A stretch of 13,644 nt of DNA from Bacteroidales bacterium (lineage in GTDB: Bacteria; Bacteroidota; Bacteroidia; Bacteroidales; ML635J-15): NCBI GenBank assembly GCA_007130555.1, contig SLSH01000126.1:1-13644 (forward strand), read 5' to 3'. Below are positions 7,539-13,644 of this stretch, piece by piece (the first letter of the stretch is position 1; each line of letters begins with the position of its first letter). Below the pieces are notes generated by a model. That model did not search any database. It was not told the origin of the DNA and was given only the letters and a program-made list of their open reading frames with translations. Both the position numbers and the translations under genes were made by a program.

Positions 7539-9053
7539 ATGAAAGAAAAAAAGGGATTTTTAACAAAGGCACTCAGTTTAGTAGAAAAAGGCGGTAATGC
7601 ACTCCCGCATCCTGCAAGTTTATTTGGTATTCTGGCACTATTGGCTCTGATATTATCGGCAGTCGGTTTTTATTTGGGATGGAGCGCTCTGCATCCGGGA
7701 ACAGGCGAAACTGTTAAAATGATAAATCTTCTTTCCAGAGAAGGAGTACACGATATAATCCTGAAAATGGTCGATAATTATACAAGTTTTGCTCCACTGG
7801 GAATAGTTATGGTGGCACTTTTGGGTATTGGGATTGCTGAAAGCAGCGGACTGATAAGTTCCGCAATAAGATTGTTAGTATTAAAATCTCCGAAAAAATT
7901 AATAACTTTTGTAGTCGTATTTGCAGGAATTCTTTCAAATATTGCATCAGACCTTGGATATGTTTTGATTATTCCTCTGGGTGCAATAATTTTTCACTCT
8001 CTAGGACGTCATCCAATTGCAGGATTAGCTGCGGCATTTGCAGGAGTGTCGGGAGGATTTAGTGCAAACCTTTTTATAGGCACCATAGACCCATTGTTAG
8101 CAGGACTATCAACCGAATCAGCTAGAATTTTAGACCCCGACTATTATGTGTTGCCGACTGCAAATTATTATTTTATGGTTGTATCAACTTTTATAATTGC
8201 TTTTGCAGGTACATGGGTAACAAACAATTTTGTTGAACCAAGATTAGGGAAATATACAGGAAATGTTGAACCTGAACCATTGGAAAGATTAAATAAAAAA
8301 GAAAAAAAGGCTTTATTATGGACTGTTATTGTTGTTTTACTTTGGGGAATAATCCTTGTGGCAGGAATTGCACCTGATAACGGTTTTTTAAGAGGTCCTA
8401 ATAATTCAATATTACATTCACCGATTTTAAAAGGTTTTATTGCTTTTTTATTTTTTATAGCAGGTACCATGGGAATTGTTTATGGCTCTGTTACAGGAAA
8501 ATTCAAATCCGATGCTGATGTTGTAAAAGGTATGGTGGATAGTTTTAAAACTCTTGCTGCGTTTTTAGTCCTTGTATTCTTTGCCGCACAGTTTGTCGCT
8601 TATTTTAAATGGAGTAATCTCGGACTTATTATAGCAATTAAAGGAGCAAGCGGATTGCAACAAATGGATATAGGTCTGATACCCTTACTGATAATGTTTG
8701 TGATTCTTTCAGGCTTTATAAATATGTTTATGGGTTCGGCATCGGCAAAATGGGCAATTTTAGGACCGGTATTTATCCCGATGTTTATGCTACTCGGATA
8801 TTCTCCCGAACTTTCTCAAACAGTTTTTAGAATCGGAGATTCTGTAACAAATATAATATCACCTATGATGAGCTTCTTCGCTCTTATTATTGTGTATTTC
8901 GAAAAATATGACAAAAAAGCAGGAATAGGAACTCTGATATCTACAATGCTTCCATATTCCCTTATATTCTTTATTCTTTGGTCTTTACTGCTGATAGGAT
9001 GGACTTTGCTTAACTTGCCTCTGGGACCCGGAGCAGGAATATATTACGGATAA
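7539..9053 (+). CDS. AbgT-family transporter (p-aminobenzoyl-glutamate / antimetabolite transporter family)
   Basis: This is a polytopic inner-membrane transporter of 504 residues, close to the roughly 510 expected for the AbgT family. The N-terminal signature VEKGGNALPHPASLFGIL is clear, followed by many hydrophobic segments, the SNIASDLGYVLIIPLGA and SGGFSANLF re-entrant-type regions, and a C-terminal half with NMFMGSASAKWAILGPVF and GDSVTNIISPMMSFF. E. coli AbgT imports p-aminobenzoyl-glutamate, a folate breakdown product; other members (MtrF, YdaH) export sulfonamides or p-aminobenzoate. No abgA/abgB-type peptidase is adjacent, so the substrate and direction are undetermined. A TTG at 7533, two codons earlier, is also in frame, but ATG at 7539 is preferred. 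The gene probably ends at the hairpin at 9065-9112. Confidence 0.93.
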   Translation: MKEKKGFLTKALSLVEKGGNALPHPASLFGILALLALILSAVGFYLGWSALHPGTGETVKMINLLSREGVHDIILKMVDNYTSFAPLGIVMVALLGIGIAESSGLISSAIRLLVLKSPKKLITFVVVFAGILSNIASDLGYVLIIPLGAIIFHSLGRHPIAGLAAAFAGVSGGFSANLFIGTIDPLLAGLSTESARILDPDYYVLPTANYYFMVVSTFIIAFAGTWVTNNFVEPRLGKYTGNVEPEPLERLNKKEKKALLWTVIVVLLWGIILVAGIAPDNGFLRGPNNSILHSPILKGFIAFLFFIAGTMGIVYGSVTGKFKSDADVVKGMVDSFKTLAAFLVLVFFAAQFVAYFKWSNLGLIIAIKGASGLQQMDIGLIPLLIMFVILSGFINMFMGSASAKWAILGPVFIPMFMLLGYSPELSQTVFRIGDSVTNIISPMMSFFALIIVYFEKYDKKAGIGTLISTMLPYSLIFFILWSLLLIGWTLLNLPLGPGAGIYYG

Positions 9054-9064
9054 TAATTGAAAAT

Positions 9065-9112
9065 AATAACGCTGTCAATAACGCTTTGCTAATCTGACAG
9101 GTTATTCTTTTT
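9065..9112. terminator. Probable bidirectional terminator between convergent transporter genes
   Basis: AATAAC-G-CTGTCA (9065-9077) pairs with TGACAGGTTATT (9095-9106), a 12-bp stem with one bulged G at 9071 and a 17-nt loop. Five T residues follow at 9108-9112. Read on the - strand, the stem is followed by ATTATTTTC, so it could also end the Na/Pi gene transcript. It lies 12 bp after the AbgT stop and 13 bp from the Na/Pi stop. Confidence 0.7.
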
Positions 9113-9125
9113 CACAACTCGCCAC

Positions 9126-11216
9126 TCACTTCTCAAACTTCTCTCTCCATGTTAAAAATATCCTCGAAATATTTGTTGCATGTCTGATAATTGCATTGTA
9201 TAAACCGATAAGCTCTATATGAATCTTGGAACTTGACAATGATTTTTCGTACTGATTAAATAATCTTTCGTAATGCAGTTTTTCGTACTCTTCTGCCATT
9301 AAAGCATATTTTTTTTGTTTTTCTTTAATAATTTTCGCCTTTTCAAGATTTAAATTATGAAAAACATCCATTGATCTGCTGATTTGTTTCATTGCTTTTA
9401 GCTGAATTGTTTGCAATTCTTCTTTTCCTTCGTCAGAAAATTCCGCATTACTTTTCAGCCATTTATCAGATTGGTTTCTTATATTGGTATTGATTATATC
9501 GGCAATCATTTCAAGCTCTTTTGCAACATACATAATCTGAAAAGCTTCATTTAACCTGTCTTCATCAGTGTTTTCTGAACTGATACTTATTAAATATTTA
9601 TTAATATTTTCTTTTAAAAAGTCGGTTTTGTTTTCCAATGTTTGCAATTTTTCAAAAACAGATGCATCTCTTTCCATAAAAGGTTTAATTGATAAATCAA
9701 TCATCTCAAGAACACTATCACTCATTCTTTCGGTTTCTTTTTTTGCCAAACTCATTGCTATTGCAGGAGATGTATTTAGTTTAAGATTTATATGTTTAAG
9801 AGCAAATACCTGTTCTTCTATATCTGCTTTTGGAGGAAGTATCCGATTGATAATTTTTGCAAAGATATTTGTTAAAGGAAGTAATATGATTGCCAAACCA
9901 AGGCTAAAAACAGTATGAGCATTTGCAATTTGTCTGGGAACATCTTTAGACATATTTTCGATTGTAGAAAAATCTGCTCCGGTGGAGGTTCCCGATATCA
10001 TTCGTAAAAAATCGGCAAATTGCGGTATCCACCAGATAAATATAAAAACTCCCACAGCTTTGAATAATGTATGAGCAAGAGCTACTTTTTTTGCCTCTCT
10101 GTTTGAATTTAAACTTGCGATTATGGCAGTTATTCCTGTTCCGAGATTTGTTCCTAGTACTAATGGTATGCTTGCTTCAAGACTTATAAATCCTTGCGAA
10201 GCAAGTGTTATCATAATTCCTATAAATGCAGCACTGCTTTGAATAAGAGCCGTAAAGACAAATCCGACTAAAATTCCAACCAGAGGATTTTCCAGATTAA
10301 TCATAAAACTAATAAATCCGTCATAAGACCTGAGAGGGTGCATTGCCTGAGACATTATCAGCATTCCGAAAAATAACAGCCCGCAACCAAGTATTGCTTT
10401 ACCGATATTATTGTATTTAACTTTCTTTGCAAATATCATTATTCCAAAACCGGCTGCAACAATCATCAGCGAATAATCTGCAATGTTCATGGCAATAAGT
10501 TGTGCCGTAATTGTTGTTCCTATTCCTGCACCTAACAATATCCCGAGACTTTGTGCAAAACTCATAAGTCCTGCCTGAACAAAACCTACCAGCATAACAC
10601 TTGCGGCACTACTGCTTTGCAACATAACGGTAAGTATAATTCCCGATAATAAGGCAAAAAATCTGTTATACGTCAGTTTGCTTATTAAATCCCGCATTTT
10701 TCCTCCTGACGATGCCTGCATACCTTTACTCATAATTTCAAGCCCGTAAAGAAATATCGCCAGACCTCCAACCAATCCGATAATTAAAAATAATACCCAT
10801 GATTTTTCCCTGCCGTAAACAGTATAAATAAGCATATTGGCATCTGCATCATCTTTAGATTGAATCAAAATCATATATTCACCGGCTTTGTCCCCGACAT
10901 GAAAATAATTAACGGCAATACCAAGTGTATCTGTTTTTACTATTTCAGATTTTAATTTGTATCCTTTGGAACCAGCAGGAGAACTGTAAACTTCATATTT
11001 TATTCTGTGCCCTTTTGCGGGATTATTGTTTCTATCAACAACATAAATCCTCAAAGGCATATCGGTAAGTTCGTTTATATTTTGAGTTTGCCCGTCTCCT
11101 GAAAAATTAAGATATTCGGTTCCGTACTCTGTCTTAAGAATAATACTATTACTGTTATTACCGAATGAGTATAATCCTGTAACGAGTAATATATATAATG
11201 ATATTAAAAACCGCAT
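9126..11216 (-). CDS. Na/Pi cotransporter family protein with N-terminal extracytoplasmic domain and C-terminal PhoU-like domain
   Basis: This is an inner-membrane Na+/phosphate symporter-like protein of 696 residues. Residues 1-19 are a signal-like segment. Residues 20-137 form a soluble, probably beta-sandwich (Ig/Big-like) domain with no family I can name firmly. From 138 the membrane region carries the two inverted Na/Pi repeats: QSSSA at 200-204 with GAGIGTT at 229-235, and QSSAA at 326-330 with GTNLGTG at 355-361. These are the canonical substrate-site motifs. From about 485 to the end is a charged helical PhoU-like domain, common in bacterial NptA/YjbB-type proteins. Phosphate transport is inferred from the family; some relatives act in other processes. 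A TATTTTTG box lies 21 bp upstream on the - strand. No pst/pho genes are adjacent. Confidence 0.9.
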   Translation of the reverse strand: MRFLISLYILLVTGLYSFGNNSNSIILKTEYGTEYLNFSGDGQTQNINELTDMPLRIYVVDRNNNPAKGHRIKYEVYSSPAGSKGYKLKSEIVKTDTLGIAVNYFHVGDKAGEYMILIQSKDDADANMLIYTVYGREKSWVLFLIIGLVGGLAIFLYGLEIMSKGMQASSGGKMRDLISKLTYNRFFALLSGIILTVMLQSSSAASVMLVGFVQAGLMSFAQSLGILLGAGIGTTITAQLIAMNIADYSLMIVAAGFGIMIFAKKVKYNNIGKAILGCGLLFFGMLIMSQAMHPLRSYDGFISFMINLENPLVGILVGFVFTALIQSSAAFIGIMITLASQGFISLEASIPLVLGTNLGTGITAIIASLNSNREAKKVALAHTLFKAVGVFIFIWWIPQFADFLRMISGTSTGADFSTIENMSKDVPRQIANAHTVFSLGLAIILLPLTNIFAKIINRILPPKADIEEQVFALKHINLKLNTSPAIAMSLAKKETERMSDSVLEMIDLSIKPFMERDASVFEKLQTLENKTDFLKENINKYLISISSENTDEDRLNEAFQIMYVAKELEMIADIINTNIRNQSDKWLKSNAEFSDEGKEELQTIQLKAMKQISRSMDVFHNLNLEKAKIIKEKQKKYALMAEEYEKLHYERLFNQYEKSLSSSKIHIELIGLYNAIIRHATNISRIFLTWREKFEK

Positions 11217-11237
11217 ATACAGATTGTAAATTTCCTA

Positions 11238-11245
11238 CAAAAATA
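11238..11245 (-). promoter_or_regulatory. Bacteroidota -7 promoter box for the Na/Pi gene
   Basis: CAAAAATA on the + strand reads TATTTTTG on the - strand, an exact TAnnTTTG match ending 21 bases before the ATG at 11216. I do not find a properly spaced TTTG -33 element. Confidence 0.55.
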
Positions 11246-11313
11246 GAAACAAAAGTTTAAAGTTAAAATTTTTTTTCTGTCAAATTTACGAATAGTATAA
11301 TTTCTAAAAAAAT

Positions 11314-11373
11314 CATCTTTGTATTTCTCATCCCCCGTCTAAAAAGGCGTGGCGGAGAAATCTGACGGTTTTT
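11314..11373 (+). other. Structured GC-rich island in an intergenic region (candidate small RNA or intergenic repeat)
   Basis: The 257-bp gap 11217-11473 has no credible gene. Within it, 11331-11368 is markedly richer in G+C than its surroundings. It is preceded by CATCTTTG (11314-11321), one mismatch from the -7 consensus. Two alternative stems exist: TTTCTC (11324-11329) with GAGAAA (11355-11360), and CCGTC (11335-11339) with GACGG (11364-11368), the latter followed by five T residues to 11373. This could be a very short transcript with a terminator, a degraded copy of a dispersed intergenic repeat, or chance. The stems are weak. Confidence 0.25.
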
Positions 11374-11457
11374 ACAAAAATGACTGATAATAAAAGTTTT
11401 GTCATGTATTTAAAAAAAGATACTGCCACAAATTTAATGGAAGTTTTAGCTTATGAA

Positions 11458-11479
11458 TGTTGAAGTGCACAATTCAACA
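11458..11479. other. Inverted repeat across the metallopeptidase stop codon
   Basis: TGTTGAA (11458-11464) and TTCAACA (11473-11479) form a perfect 7-bp stem with an 8-base loop containing GTGCAC. On the - strand it spans the stop codon of the metallopeptidase gene. No T-tract follows on the - strand, so it is at best a weak terminator or a 3' end stabilising structure. Confidence 0.3.
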
Positions 11480-12202
11480 AACCGGAACAATTTTACTTGA
11501 ATAATTTTTCATTTTTTTATTTAATAATTTTGAATTTCCGTTTGTGCAATGATTCAGCAATTCGTGAAATTTTTTGCTGTGATTTTTATGTACGGTATGA
11601 CACAATTCGTGCAGAATTATATAATCAATAAGTTCGTCAGGTAATAGCATTAGCCGTCCCGAAAGCGTAATAAAATTATTTGATTTACATGTACCCCAGG
11701 TTTTTCCAGCTGTTCCTATTCTGATTCCCGAATACTTAAAGCCGTATTTTTCAGCAAGGGTTTCCAGTCTTGTAGGCAAATATTTATTTCCTTCTATCCT
11801 GAGTGCTTTTAATATGGCTTTTTCTATAAACTTCTGAGTATTTGCATTTTTTATATTTAAAGAATGATTTATAAAAATTCTTATAATTCCGTTTTTAATT
11901 TCTGTCTTAATTCCTTCTTCCGAAGACCTTTCTATTATCAATTTATGCTCACGACTGGTAAAAACAGAATTTTCATCAAAAAATCCGATATTTTTATTTT
12001 TCTCGAGCTGAGATTTTTTTGATTTCAGCCAGTCTAAATTTTTTATAACAAACTTTTTTGCCTCCGAATCGCTTAGATGCAACGGAACACTTACGAATAT
12101 ACCCCTTTCGGGATGAATCCTTAGTCGCAAAGATTTTTGTCTTGATTTTTTTTCTAAAGTAATATTGCCGAAATCTTCAATGAAGAGTTGTTTTCGTATC
12201 AT
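11474..12202 (-). CDS. YgjP-like (DUF45) zinc metallopeptidase domain protein
   Basis: This is a predicted cytoplasmic zinc-dependent metallopeptidase of the YgjP/DUF45 family, related in fold to the SprT/WSS1-like and M48 groups; 242 residues with no signal peptide. The N-terminal half has the family pattern KSLRLRIHPERGIFVSVP and a NLDWL segment. The C-terminal half has KTWGTCKSNNFITLSGRLMLLP, then the metal-binding HELCH (H198, E199, H202) and the third ligand in KNHSKKFHELL (H208). All expected catalytic residues are present. The start at 12202 forms an ATGA overlap with the upstream gene's stop, which decides it over an in-frame ATG at 12235 inside that gene. Substrates of the family are largely unknown; E. 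coli ygjP is a neighbour-independent relative. The gene is probably co-translated with the small gene before it. Confidence 0.9.
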   Translation of the reverse strand: MIRKQLFIEDFGNITLEKKSRQKSLRLRIHPERGIFVSVPLHLSDSEAKKFVIKNLDWLKSKKSQLEKNKNIGFFDENSVFTSREHKLIIERSSEEGIKTEIKNGIIRIFINHSLNIKNANTQKFIEKAILKALRIEGNKYLPTRLETLAEKYGFKYSGIRIGTAGKTWGTCKSNNFITLSGRLMLLPDELIDYIILHELCHTVHKNHSKKFHELLNHCTNGNSKLLNKKMKNYSSKIVPVC

Positions 12203-12486
12203 TTTTTGGCAAGCTTGCTTAATTCTTCTAAACATGAATTTGCAGTATCCAAAAGTTCTTCGGTAATTTTTTTATATTTCGTATTATTTTCAGACCTCGA
12301 AGCTTTGGTATCATGATGATTTACCTGATAAATTAATTTGTTTCTTTTATCAATCATTTTATTTATGATATCTGCAACAGGCTGTTTATCATGCTTAGGA
12401 TGGATATCAACAAATAATAAACAATCCGATATTACTTCTTCAGTAATCAAATTTATGTCCTTTTTAAGTTCTCTTATATTAGCCAT
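12199..12486 (-). CDS. Small conserved Bacteroidota protein of unknown function
   Basis: This is a 95-residue, probably cytoplasmic helical protein beginning MANIRELKKDINLITEEVIS, with a DCLLFVDIHP segment around 20-29 and a lysine-rich C-terminus ending LSKLAKK. I recognise it as a type widespread in Bacteroidota genomes, but know no function and no catalytic motif is visible. The ATG at 12486 is chosen because it fits the conserved N-terminus. The open frame extends to 12564, but that upstream part is very AT-rich and encodes an F/I/K/Y-rich stretch unlike a conserved protein. Its TGA stop overlaps the ATG of the metallopeptidase (ATGA), so the two form a translationally coupled pair. A TATTTTTA at 12510-12503 (- strand) may be its -7 box, though no -33 element is well placed. 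Confidence 0.8.
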   Translation of the reverse strand: MANIRELKKDINLITEEVISDCLLFVDIHPKHDKQPVADIINKMIDKRNKLIYQVNHHDTKASRSENNTKYKKITEELLDTANSCLEELSKLAKK

Positions 12487-12556
12487 AATGATATTTTTTT
12501 GGTAAAAATACATAAAATTACAGATATATTTTAAAAATTTCAAAAAAAATAATAAT

Positions 12557-12576
12557 TTTATCAAAATTTATCAAAG
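12557..12576. repeat. 10-bp tandem repeat in the divergent promoter region
   Basis: TTTATCAAAATTTATCAAAG consists of two copies of TTTATCAAA at exact 10-bp spacing, one helical turn. It lies between the divergent small-protein gene and the ECF sigma gene, just upstream (about 10 bp) of the putative ECF promoter. It could be a binding site for a regulator touching the same face of the helix twice, or chance in AT-rich DNA. Confidence 0.4.
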
Positions 12577-12585
12577 TAAATAAAC

Positions 12586-12608
12586 AACCATATTAAAAAT
12601 TTAGCGTT
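12586..12608 (+). promoter_or_regulatory. Putative ECF-type promoter of the sigma factor operon
   Basis: AAC at 12586-12588 is followed after exactly 16 bases by CGTT at 12605-12608. The AAC-N16-CGT pattern resembles promoters read by many ECF sigma factors. No TAnnTTTG box lies between 12564 and the ATG at 12630. A start near 12614 would give a leader of about 16 nt. If real, it implies autoregulation by the downstream sigma factor. Confidence 0.45.
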
Positions 12609-12629
12609 ATAGATACGAAACATATAAAT

Positions 12630-13217
12630 ATGGACCTGAGCAAACAGGAAGATGTTGTAAAAATTGTTGAAGGTTGCGCCAAAAGAGAACGTAAATATCA
12701 ACAAATTCTTTACAAAGCTCTATACGGCAAGATGCTTGGTACGTGCATAAGATATGCAACCGATGTAGAAGAAGCGAAGGATTTTGTTCATGACGGGTTC
12801 ATTAAGGTCTTTGATAAGATTAAAAATTTTAAACATACAGGTTCTTTGGAAGGATGGATAAGAAGGATTATTATCAATAATACTATTGATACTATAAGAA
12901 AAAACAAAAGAATGGAAATGGACTTCGAAAGAAAAGATGCTCTGGAGTACATGCAGGATGATTCGAATGAAGAACTTGAAAAAACAAAGATTGAAAATTT
13001 AACGGTAGAAAAAATTATTGAATTGATTCAAGAATTATCTCCGGGATACAAAGTAGTTTTTAACCTGTATGTTATTGAGGAATATACTCATAAAGAAATT
13101 GCTGAAATGCTGAATATTAGTATAGGAACCTCAAAATCAAATTTAGCGAAAGCTAAAGACAGATTAAGAAAAATGTATATGAAAAAATATGGAAATATAA
13201 ATAATGAGTGGGAATAA
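12630..13217 (+). CDS. ECF-type RNA polymerase sigma factor (sigma-70 family)
   Basis: This 195-residue sigma factor contains only regions 2 and 4, the defining trait of the extracytoplasmic-function group. Region 2 spans about 26-94, with the core-binding helix RYATDVEEAKDFVHDGFIKV and the -10 recognition helix SLEGWIRRIIINNTIDTIRK. A charged linker (about 95-124) leads to region 4 (about 126-182), where the HTH YTHKEIAEMLNISIGTSKSN is followed by the typical KAKDRLRKMY. The linker is short and there is no C-terminal extension such as SnoaL. The gene overlaps the next by 14 bp, and that gene encodes a single-pass membrane protein, the usual place for an anti-sigma factor. The target regulon is unknown. 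The ATG is the first in frame after the putative promoter. Confidence 0.94.
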   Translation: MDLSKQEDVVKIVEGCAKRERKYQQILYKALYGKMLGTCIRYATDVEEAKDFVHDGFIKVFDKIKNFKHTGSLEGWIRRIIINNTIDTIRKNKRMEMDFERKDALEYMQDDSNEELEKTKIENLTVEKIIELIQELSPGYKVVFNLYVIEEYTHKEIAEMLNISIGTSKSNLAKAKDRLRKMYMKKYGNINNEWE

Positions 13218-13644
13218 ATTAAATATAATAAAAGAAAAACTTAGAAATTTTGAGATGGAATACAACCATCTTGAATGGCTCAGATTGGAAAAAGAACTTC
13301 CAAAAAAGCCGTACTATGCAATATCCTCAAGTAAAATAATTGCAGGAATTGTTGCCGTTGTTGCTATTGTAGCTCTTGTTTTTATTTATAATACCGATAA
13401 GCAAAACTTATTATATACAGATAAAATAAGCAATAATGCCGAACAGGTATTTAAAAACGTAAATATTAAGGATACTCATGCAAGAATTACAAAATCTGAT
13501 AAAATTTATAAAGAAGACAAACAATCCGAAATAAAAAGTATGAGAACAACGGATATTTCGGACAAAGAAATTATTAAACATGAAAAATCCGAAACAGATA
13601 CTGAAAAAATCGGAACTATTATTAAAGAGCAAAAAATCGAAAAA
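13204..13644 (+). CDS. Single-pass membrane protein, putative anti-sigma factor (partial, runs off the window)
   Basis: An open frame starts at ATG 13204, 14 bp inside the end of the sigma gene, and runs without a stop to the window edge (147 codons seen). Residues 1-42 are a charged, probably helical cytoplasmic segment (MSGNKLNIIKEKLRNFEMEY onward). Residues 44-62 form one strong membrane helix (KIIAGIVAVVAIVALVFIY region). The rest is an unusually Lys/Glu/Asp/Ile-rich, low-complexity extracytoplasmic part. Position, overlap and topology suggest a membrane anti-sigma factor that holds the ECF factor through its N-terminus. The HxxxCxxC zinc motif of ZAS-type anti-sigma domains is absent and I cannot assign the N-terminus to a family, so the function is inference. 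The C-terminal domain, which would show what is sensed, lies outside the window. Confidence 0.75.
   Translation, partial: MSGNKLNIIKEKLRNFEMEYNHLEWLRLEKELPKKPYYAISSSKIIAGIVAVVAIVALVFIYNTDKQNLLYTDKISNNAEQVFKNVNIKDTHARITKSDKIYKEDKQSEIKSMRTTDISDKEIIKHEKSETDTEKIGTIIKEQKIEK

Noticed and set aside
9568..9918. 116-codon + strand frame opposite the Na/Pi cotransporter gene
   Set aside because: It is fully contained in the PhoU-like coding region on the other strand and its translation resembles no family; a shadow frame.
11331..11373. tRNA or known riboswitch in the GC-rich island
   Set aside because: It is too short for a tRNA, has no cloverleaf or T-loop GTTCRA sequence, and shows no riboswitch core I recognise.
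12203..12235. Upstream ATG at 12235 for the metallopeptidase
   Set aside because: It would give a 37-bp overlap with the preceding gene, while the ATG at 12202 makes a standard ATGA junction and begins with a family-like N-terminus.
12487..12564. N-terminal extension of the small conserved protein to an ATG at 12564
   Set aside because: The extra 26 residues come from AT-rich spacer DNA and would precede the conserved MANIRELKKDI start.
13411..13632. 73-codon - strand frame at the right edge, rich in Phe/Ile and membrane-like
   Set aside because: It is antisense to the Lys/Glu-rich partial gene starting at 13204; reverse-complemented AAA/GAA codons give Phe-rich hydrophobic translations automatically. 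The + strand frame overlaps the sigma gene and has a sensible topology.
1..13644. Insertion sequence, integron, prophage or defence island
   Set aside because: No transposase, integrase, terminal inverted repeats with target duplications, phage structural genes or nuclease/defence domains are seen; all genes have similar base composition and are housekeeping, transport or regulatory families.

Overview
This 13.6 kb window is AT-rich, densely coding chromosomal DNA from a member of the Bacteroidota, most likely an uncultured or environmental Bacteroidales-type lineage. The assignment rests on three things. Starts lack Shine-Dalgarno sequences. Several genes are preceded by the phylum-specific -7 box TAnnTTTG. 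The protein families include a DUF5686 outer-membrane protein with a carboxypeptidase-like N-terminal domain, a small conserved Bacteroidota hypothetical beginning MANIRELKKDI, and a Na/Pi symporter carrying an extracytoplasmic N-terminal domain. I see no rRNA, tRNA, CRISPR array, insertion sequence or prophage.

Layout. Positions 1-212 are intergenic, with a short hairpin and a promoter. A two-gene + strand operon follows: an RsuA/RluB-family rRNA pseudouridine synthase (213-1028) and a DUF5686 outer-membrane barrel protein (1021-3540) that overlap by 8 bp. A TPR lipoprotein lies convergently on the - strand (3555-4268). Then on the + strand, apparently each with its own promoter, come valS (4503-7133), yidD (7224-7454) and an AbgT-family transporter (7539-9053). 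A terminator-like hairpin at 9065-9112 separates AbgT from the convergent Na/Pi cotransporter/PhoU-domain protein (9126-11216, -). After a 257-bp gap with a small structured GC-rich island comes a - strand gene pair joined by an ATGA overlap: a small conserved protein (12199-12486) followed by a YgjP-like zinc metallopeptidase (11474-12202). Divergent from this pair, an ECF sigma factor (12630-13217) overlaps by 14 bp the start of a single-pass membrane protein (13204 to the window edge), whose position and topology suggest an anti-sigma factor.

How the genes fit together. Most of the window is housekeeping: ribosome modification, tRNA charging, envelope biogenesis (YidD, DUF5686) and transport. 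The part with most regulatory content is the right end. The sigma/membrane-protein pair has no TAnnTTTG box. It is preceded instead by an AAC-N16-CGTT arrangement resembling ECF-type promoters, and by a 10-bp tandem repeat, in line with an autoregulated envelope-signalling unit continuing beyond the window. I did not find a clearly unprecedented system. The best leads are this ECF/putative anti-sigma pair, the coupled small protein/metallopeptidase pair, and the structured island at 11314-11373.
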